Origin: Deltaproteobacteria bacterium
Lineage (GTDB): Bacteria; Desulfobacterota; Binatia; Binatales; Binataceae
Length of the DNA: 10,551 bases
Direction of reading: 5' to 3'
Assembly (NCBI GenBank): GCA_021786815.1
Contig: JAJYMR010000292.1
Span: forward strand, 1 to 10,551
Positions 6,557 to 10,551 of the stretch are shown here, piece after piece. Made by a program: the position numbers and the translations under genes. Positions within the stretch are counted from its first letter, which is position 1, and every line of letters begins with the position of its first letter. The notes beneath the pieces are model-generated. The model did no database searches. It worked only from the letters and a program-made list of their open reading frames with translations, and was not told the origin of the DNA.

Positions 6557-6572
6557 TGCGAGCCTCGTGCCA
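6557..6572 (-). promoter_or_regulatory. Sigma54-type (-24/-12) promoter upstream of usp-CBS
   Basis: The minus strand reads TGGCACGAGGCTCGCA, one mismatch from TGGCACG-N4-TTGCW, with the required GG-N10-GC spacing. It shares TTCTGGCACG with the hsp20 promoter. The predicted transcription start (about 6546) would leave only about six bases before the usp ATG and would exclude the AGGGA ribosome site. The transcript would therefore be almost leaderless, which lowers confidence. Confidence 0.5.
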
Positions 6573-6587
6573 GAAACGGCCGTTTCT
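6572..6587. repeat. Perfect 16-bp palindrome abutting the usp promoter
   Basis: AGAAACGGCCGTTTCT is its own reverse complement and overlaps the first base of the -24 box. Its size and position fit an operator for a dimeric regulator. No second copy was found in the window. Confidence 0.5.
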
Positions 6588-6717
6588 AAAGCGTCGAGGG
6601 CGAGAGCCGCATGGAACGTTGTTCCGAGAGCCTCGGCACGCGCGATGCGCCGTCGCAACCGACGCCATTCTCTTTTCGATTGGCACAGCGGGCGGCCGAC
6701 TTTCTCCAGCGGCGGGC

Positions 6718-7187
6718 CTGCTTTTCGCGCTCGAGATAATTGTGGCCCTTTGTTTGGTACTGCTGTCGACCTTGACGCTGGCGCTTGCGATAGCGGTGCG
6801 GCGGATAGCGTCGTCGCGCCGGCGTGGGCGCGGTCAAGACCGCGGATGTCGATGTTGCGATGGGCGCAATCGGAAACCGACGTCGCGCACGAAGCTTCAG
6901 ACATGGTGCTTGCCGGCGACAACTTCGCCTCGATCATCGCGGCGCTGGCCGACGGACGCGCCGTCTATGGCAACGTGAGCAAGTTTCTGACTGCTCCCGC
7001 ACAACGTTCCCGAAGCGGCGGCCTTCGTCGCATTCGCCCTGTTCGGGATTCCGCTGCCGCTCACAGAAATACATATTCTCGCAATTGATCTTGGGACCGA
7101 GATTAGCCTGCGCTTGCGCTCGGAACCGATCCCGCCGAGCCCGGCCTGATGCTTCCTCCGGCTGCCCCATCGAGCACGTCCGGGTGA
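6718..7187 (+). pseudogene. Relic of a P-type cation-transporting ATPase
   Basis: Fragments of one P-type ATPase appear in order but in changing frames. At 6718-6810 there is a membrane segment ending TLTLALAIAVRRI, like the M4 region. At 6801 ADSVVAPAW resembles a worn GDGVNDAPAL. At 6833-6865 comes VKTADVDVAMG. At 6873-6992 come ETDVAHEASDMVL and DNFASIIAALADGRAVYGN. At 6994-7101 come LPHNVPEAAAFVAFALFGIP and ILAIDLGTE (the M5-M6 region). At 7113-7187 comes LALGTDPAEPGLM, then a stop. The DKTGT phosphorylation site and the whole nucleotide-binding domain are missing. Intact relatives have roughly 800-900 residues; about 155 codons remain, with five frame changes. The relic fills the divergent gap between usp-CBS and the DUF2267 gene. 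The original ion is not determinable. Confidence 0.85.
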
Positions 7188-7250
7188 ACCCTTCGGCGCC
7201 ATCGAGCGCCCGGCCTCGACAACGACGGCTCGACTTTTTCGGCGAAATTT

Positions 7251-7266
7251 CGGCACACCCCGTGCA
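7251..7266 (+). promoter_or_regulatory. Weak sigma54-type promoter upstream of the DUF2267-protease operon
   Basis: CGGCACACCCCGTGCA keeps GG and GC exactly 10 bases apart and has GGCAC, but differs from TGGCACG-N4-TTGCW at three positions. It points at the gene starting at 7347, with an expected leader of about 70 bases. It is suggestive because two stronger matches occur in the same window. Confidence 0.35.
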
Positions 7267-7346
7267 TATGTAAGGAAGCGTCGAGCGTCGAGAGGCGCTG
7301 CACCGCAAACGCATCTGCAATTCCAAACGGCACAGGCGGAAAACAT

Positions 7347-7781
7347 ATGGAGTACGAACCCTTTCTCGGCGAAATTGAGGCGCGGCTCGGCGTCCCGAAG
7401 GACGAGGCTGAAAAGATTACGCACGCTGTGCTGCGCGAATTGCATAACCGGCTGACCCAAAAGGAAGCCGACGACCTCGGCGCCCAACTGCCGGGCCATG
7501 TCAAGGCACTCTGGCACGGCTTTGACACGCCCGGGCGGGAGGTCGAGCGCACCCACAAGAAGGACTTCGTCAGGCACGTGGCCGACGAAACCGGGCTGCC
7601 GGAAGACCGCGCGAGCCGCGCGGTGATGGCCGTGTTCAGGGCCGTGCAGCTCGCTCTCAAGGCACCGACCGGACAGGAAGGCGAGGCGTGGGACGTTCTG
7701 AGCCAGTTGCCCAAGGACTTGAAGCGCGTCTGGCTCGCAGCGGCCGCGATGCCGGCGCCGAAAGCGGCCAAGGCGTCCTAG
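7347..7781 (+). CDS. DUF2267 family protein
   Basis: A 144-residue all-helical cytoplasmic protein of the DUF2267 family, whose biochemical role is not established. Two repeats are visible: about residues 6-54 (LGVPKDEAEKITHAVLREL ending in QLPGHVKALW) and about 72-128 (TGLPEDRASRAVMAVFRAV ending in QLPKDLKRVW). Each ends in the family's QLP…W pattern. The tail is Ala/Lys-rich. The start has AGGCGG about eight bases upstream. It is followed after 20 bases by the Clp-fold protease gene, so the two are probably co-transcribed. A weak sigma54-type promoter precedes it. DUF2267 genes are often found among stress genes, which fits the neighbours here, but that is context and not proof of function. 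Confidence 0.9.
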   Translation: MEYEPFLGEIEARLGVPKDEAEKITHAVLRELHNRLTQKEADDLGAQLPGHVKALWHGFDTPGREVERTHKKDFVRHVADETGLPEDRASRAVMAVFRAVQLALKAPTGQEGEAWDVLSQLPKDLKRVWLAAAAMPAPKAAKAS

Positions 7782-7801
7782 CAAGGCGCGGCGGCAAGCG
7801 C

Positions 7802-8737
7802 ATGGAGGCGGAGAACAAGGTCGTCGGTATTGGCGCGCATCCGCCGGCGCCTGTGCCGGAACCGACCGAGGCGGTTGAAACCGCGACGTGCGAGCCGGCC
7901 GAACTTCGCGAACCGATAAGCGCGGTCTGTGAGAAGATCAGCAGGCTGAGGAATCGTGCGCTGCTGGTCCTTGCCACGAGCATGATCGACAGCGATCTCG
8001 TGGAGCGGCTCTGCCGCTTTAGGAAAAAGCTTCAGGCAGCGGCTTCGCGAAAGGAGGGCGCGGTCGACGTGCTGCTCAACTCGCCGGGCGGTGAGCTCAA
8101 CTCGTGCTTCCTGATCGCGCAGCTTCTCGGGCGATGGCTTGGCTGCTCCTGGGAGGCGCTGGTGCCGTCGTACGCCTCGAGCGGCGCGACGCTCATCTGC
8201 CTGGGCTCATCCAGCATCGTGATGTCCGAGCGCGCGCAGCTCGGCCCCCTTGACCCGCAGCAGCGGCTCTTCGACGCCGACCGCTCCTCGCCGTTCGAGG
8301 CCTTCCGTGGCATGCAGGAGTTGTTCAACTTCGCGCTCAACTGCTTCGAGAACGGCGTCGAGTTCATGGTCGAACGCAAGGTTTCGCCCGAGAAGGCGCT
8401 CGAGGCAGCAGGTGATCTGGCGATCCGGATGGTCGAGCCGATCATCGCGAAAATCGAACCGTGCGACATCGGGATCCTCGCGATCGACAGCGCGATGGCA
8501 ATTGACTATTGCGCGCGCATCGCGCGGCCCGCAGATCCAGCCCGAAGGACGCAGCGCGAGGTCGATCCCGCGGCGCTGGTACGCGGACTTCCTGGCCATG
8601 AGTACGCTATCGGCGCCGACGCGGCGCGAGCCCTCAACTTTCACGTGTGCGACGCGACGCCCGAACTCGAAGATCTCTTCGACGAGCTTCGTCCGCTGCT
8701 GACCAGCGCCTCGTGTTACATCGGGCTTGCCGGCTAG
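7802..8737 (+). CDS. SDH-family Clp-fold serine protease
   Basis: A 311-residue protein of the serine dehydrogenase proteinase (SDH_sah) group, which has the ClpP/crotonase fold. Visible marks are VDVLLNSPGGELNSC (NSPGG at 93-97), the nucleophile region SYASSGATLICLG with the candidate Ser at 127, and the downstream LGPLDPQ (147-153). These follow the family order NSPGG, then AxSxxT, then LGPxDPQ. A C-terminal helical region follows, with DAARALNFHVCD near the end. The first 35 or so residues (PPAPVPEPTEAVE) look disordered. I chose the ATG at 7802 because upstream residues in frame are a shadow of the DUF2267 gene. No signal peptide or transmembrane helix was seen, so it is probably cytoplasmic. 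Substrate unknown; role in stress proteolysis is inferred from context. Confidence 0.88.
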   Translation: MEAENKVVGIGAHPPAPVPEPTEAVETATCEPAELREPISAVCEKISRLRNRALLVLATSMIDSDLVERLCRFRKKLQAAASRKEGAVDVLLNSPGGELNSCFLIAQLLGRWLGCSWEALVPSYASSGATLICLGSSSIVMSERAQLGPLDPQQRLFDADRSSPFEAFRGMQELFNFALNCFENGVEFMVERKVSPEKALEAAGDLAIRMVEPIIAKIEPCDIGILAIDSAMAIDYCARIARPADPARRTQREVDPAALVRGLPGHEYAIGADAARALNFHVCDATPELEDLFDELRPLLTSASCYIGLAG

Positions 8738-10260
8738 GCCCTCTCGCGGCTGCCCGCCGCCTCGCTGTCCGCTGCCCGCACGCGCTCGTACCTGGCGAGT
8801 TTGCTGTAGAGCTTCTTGCGCGAAATCTTGAGCATCCGCGCGGCGCTCGACTTGTTGCCCGCTGCGATATCGAGCGCCCGCCTGATCAGCTCGTGCTCGG
8901 CTTCGGCAAAGCTAGGCACCCTGTATCCGCTATCCGCCGCTTCGCCTCCGATCGGCGGCGGAAGATCGACGAGCCGAATCGTCGGCCCGGGCGCTGCCAT
9001 AAAGGCCGCCTGGAGAACTTCGCGGATTTCGTGCATGTTACCCGGCCACGCGTAGTTCGCCATCGCGCGCAGCGCGTCTTCCGCAAGAGCATACGGCGGC
9101 TCGGGGCGCTCGAACTTCTCGTTGAAGAGATCAAGGAAATGCTCCGCGAGAAGTGGAAGATCCTCGGGACGCTCGCGCAACGCGGGCACTTCTATCACCG
9201 TCCCGGTTGAAAGCTCGGCCCAGAGCGCCGGATCGAGGCGCGCCGACGTCGGCGTTCTCTGCGGCTCCTCGGCCATCGAAGCAATAACCCGTACTTTCAC
9301 CGGCACCGGTTCGACGGATCCGACCGAGGTGATGAGCCCGTCACGGAGCGCTCGCAGAAGCCGCGCCTGGGTCGAAGCCGGCATCTTGTCGACATCCGCC
9401 AGGTACAGCGTCCCTCCCTCGGCGGCGCGAAACAGGCCCAGGTATTGCCTTTGATGTCCGTTCGACCCTTCGTGCCGGTAGCCGAACAGCTCACCGTCAA
9501 TCAGGTCCTCGGGAAGCGTCACGCAGTCGAAGGCGACGAATGGTGCCAGCGCGTAGGTTCCGGACTCGTGAATCGCGCGCGCGACAATTTCCTTTTCGGT
9601 GCCGTCTTCGCCGAGCACGATTACCGGCCGCAAGGCGGACGCAGCCGCTTCTATCTGCTCGTAAATCCTCCTCATCGCGGGACTTTTTCCGACCAGGCCG
9701 CGAAAGCGCGTGCGCTGGGAGGGCGCGAGATTTGCCGCTTCGAGTTCGAGCGCCCTGATCCTGGTTCCCGCCAGCGCCTTTTGCGAGCGTACGTAGGCGT
9801 CCACGAGCAGGATGAGCCGGACGTGGTTCAGCTTGTCGAAAAGCTCGTAGGTTTCGAGCGTGGGCCGCGGGTCCTGGGGGAAAACCGCGCCTGCGGCCTC
9901 TTCGAACAGATGCAGCGCGGCTATCAGTTCCTGGAGCGTAACCCGGCGCTCGGTAAGGTCCTCGCCAAGCCGCAGCATGTCCCCGATGTAGGCCTCCATG
10001 TCCTTGCGCAGAAGAGCGCTTTCAGCGCGCAGGACTATCGGCTCGAACACGCTGGTGAATTCGGCCTGCGAGAGGCTTCGACTGTCGCCGAAGTGCACAA
10101 CGTACATCTCGTACCAGTTGGCGACAACCTCGGAGCATCGGTCTCTGACTGCTTCGAGAAGCGGCCTGAGCTGGTCGAGGTCTTCGTCGTCCAGGAGTTG
10201 GAAATAGCGCGGTGTGCGTGGTAGTGGCGTTCCCTTCGGGATTCCGCCCTTTTCAGACAT
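8734..10260 (-). CDS. Sigma54 activator-like regulator with eroded AAA+ motifs
   Basis: A 508-residue regulator. Residues about 22-175 form an all-helical domain resembling the RsbR-type (RsbRD) N-terminal sensor domain. About 188-432 is an enhancer-binding AAA+ domain (GLVGKSPAMRRIYEQI, DGELFG, EGGTLYL, PALRERPEDLP). About 450-491 is a Fis-type helix-turn-helix (GNKSSAARMLKISRKKLYSKL). The catalytic signatures are altered: Walker A GEDGTEKE (usually GESGTGKE, 217-224), the GAFTGA position EGSNGH (264-269), Walker B LYLADV (usually LFLDEI, 285-290), the sensor I Asn replaced by Ala, arginine-finger segment ALWAEL (usually DLYYRL), and sensor II NMHE (usually NVRE). DNA binding should persist; ATP hydrolysis and sigma54 contact probably do not. 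AAGGCGG precedes the ATG. Its stop shares CTAG with the convergent protease gene. Confidence 0.9.
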   Translation of the reverse strand: MSEKGGIPKGTPLPRTPRYFQLLDDEDLDQLRPLLEAVRDRCSEVVANWYEMYVVHFGDSRSLSQAEFTSVFEPIVLRAESALLRKDMEAYIGDMLRLGEDLTERRVTLQELIAALHLFEEAAGAVFPQDPRPTLETYELFDKLNHVRLILLVDAYVRSQKALAGTRIRALELEAANLAPSQRTRFRGLVGKSPAMRRIYEQIEAAASALRPVIVLGEDGTEKEIVARAIHESGTYALAPFVAFDCVTLPEDLIDGELFGYRHEGSNGHQRQYLGLFRAAEGGTLYLADVDKMPASTQARLLRALRDGLITSVGSVEPVPVKVRVIASMAEEPQRTPTSARLDPALWAELSTGTVIEVPALRERPEDLPLLAEHFLDLFNEKFERPEPPYALAEDALRAMANYAWPGNMHEIREVLQAAFMAAPGPTIRLVDLPPPIGGEAADSGYRVPSFAEAEHELIRRALDIAAGNKSSAARMLKISRKKLYSKLARYERVRAADSEAAGSRERA

Positions 10261-10286
10261 AATTCCGCCTTCTCAGCGGCGCGTTG

Positions 10287-10338
10287 TTTGTTCCCAGCAA
10301 TTATTCTTCTAGCGCTTTCCGGGTGCTAATGGAACAAA
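10287..10338. repeat. Inverted repeat upstream of the regulator gene
   Basis: TTTGTTCC (10287-10294) and GGAACAAA (10331-10338) are perfect 8-bp arms separated by 36 bases, beginning 27 bases before the regulator start. The spacing would suit two half-sites or looping by a dimeric regulator such as the encoded protein itself. Chance occurrence is not excluded. Confidence 0.4.
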
Positions 10339-10479
10339 ACTGTGGCGAAACCGCCCAAGTTGCCGTTTGTACGGCCGATTAGCGGACACCTGGGCCTTTT
10401 CGAGCCATTCGAGCGAAGCAACAGGATTTTTGTAAAAGACCCCGGACCCGGGGGTCGGACGCGTGAAAGGATCGTCCAT
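10309..10479 (-). pseudogene. N-terminal stump of a VOC/glyoxalase-family gene
   Basis: A 56-codon frame begins with MDDPFTRPTPGSGVFYKNP and continues VASLEWLEKA, matching the start of VOC-superfamily (glyoxalase/bleomycin-resistance-like) proteins. After the Ala at about residue 29 the similarity stops abruptly, at roughly 10393. The rest of the frame (QVSANRPYKRQLG and on) is unrelated and ends at TAG, 48 bases before the regulator ATG. AAGGA lies about nine bases before the ATG. No metal-binding residue or betaalphabetabetabeta repeat remains, so any product would be non-functional. The join near 10393 marks a deletion or rearrangement. Recognition is from memory of the family's N-terminus. 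Confidence 0.55.
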
Positions 10480-10551
10480 GACGGACGTCCTTGAGAACGG
10501 GCGATTATGAATCGACGCAGTATCGCTGCGCCTGTCCGAAGAACAAGTGTC

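Noticed and set aside
6897..7784. Minus-strand ORF of 295 codons
   Set aside because: Antisense to the DUF2267 gene and to the P-type ATPase relic, both of which have recognisable family sequence on the plus strand.
10438..10458. GACCCC…GGGGTC hairpin followed by TTTT on the minus strand, resembling an intrinsic terminator
   Set aside because: It falls within the coding stretch of the VOC-like stump, where the family sequence RPTPGSGVFYK explains it, and the stem contains a bulge.
10478..10551. Plus-strand starts at the right edge: a 10-codon ORF at 10478 overlapping an ATG at 10507, and a TTG-started frame with a CxC-type cysteine cluster
   Set aside because: Too short to judge before the window ends; the VOC-like stump on the other strand begins at the same place, and no clear ribosome site separates the options.

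Overview
The window is GC-rich bacterial DNA with dense coding and clear Shine-Dalgarno sequences. It carries an oxygen-sensitive ferredoxin-linked oxoacid oxidoreductase next to general-stress genes (Hsp20, UspA-CBS, CBS, DUF2267, a Clp-fold serine protease) and a sigma54-activator-type regulator. The mix suggests an uncultured deltaproteobacterium-like lineage (Desulfobacterota or Binatota type). That placement is an inference from gene content only; there is no rRNA or other marker gene in the window.

Layout, left to right. (1) 1-2742, minus strand: a compact operon porG-porA-porB (gamma, alpha, beta) for a pyruvate/2-oxoacid:ferredoxin oxidoreductase. porB runs off the left edge. No ferredoxin-like delta subunit lies between gamma and alpha. 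(2) 2964-4606, minus: an unrecognised 119-residue protein, a two-CBS-domain protein and an Hsp20 chaperone, separated by two GC-rich hairpins. (3) 4607-5739: the long Hsp20 leader and promoter region, a doubtful 37-codon ORF, and a decayed alpha/beta hydrolase. (4) 5740-6540, minus: a UspA domain fused to two CBS domains. (5) 6541-7346: a divergent promoter region holding the multiply frameshifted, internally deleted relic of a P-type cation ATPase. (6) 7347-8737, plus: a DUF2267 protein and an SDH-family Clp-fold serine protease, probably one operon. (7) 8734-10260, minus: a regulator with the architecture of a sigma54 enhancer-binding protein, overlapping the protease gene tail to tail through a shared CTAG. 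(8) 10261-10551: its upstream region, containing an inverted repeat and the N-terminal stump of a VOC/glyoxalase-family gene.

The most notable observation joins two facts. Three intergenic regions carry GG-N10-GC (-24/-12) sigma54-type promoter sequences. They sit ahead of hsp20, usp-CBS and DUF2267-protease; the first two share TTCTGGCACG and the third is weaker. The one enhancer-binding-type protein in the window has lost essentially every catalytic signature (Walker A glycine, GAFTGA loop, Walker B acidic pair, sensor I Asn, arginine finger, sensor II Arg), yet keeps an uninterrupted reading frame and an intact Fis-type DNA-binding domain. It looks like a retained, non-catalytic regulator with a helical RsbR-like sensor domain, possibly modulating a local sigma54-dependent stress regulon. 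Around it are three decayed genes (hydrolase, P-type ATPase, VOC), which suggests a region that has been rearranged repeatedly.
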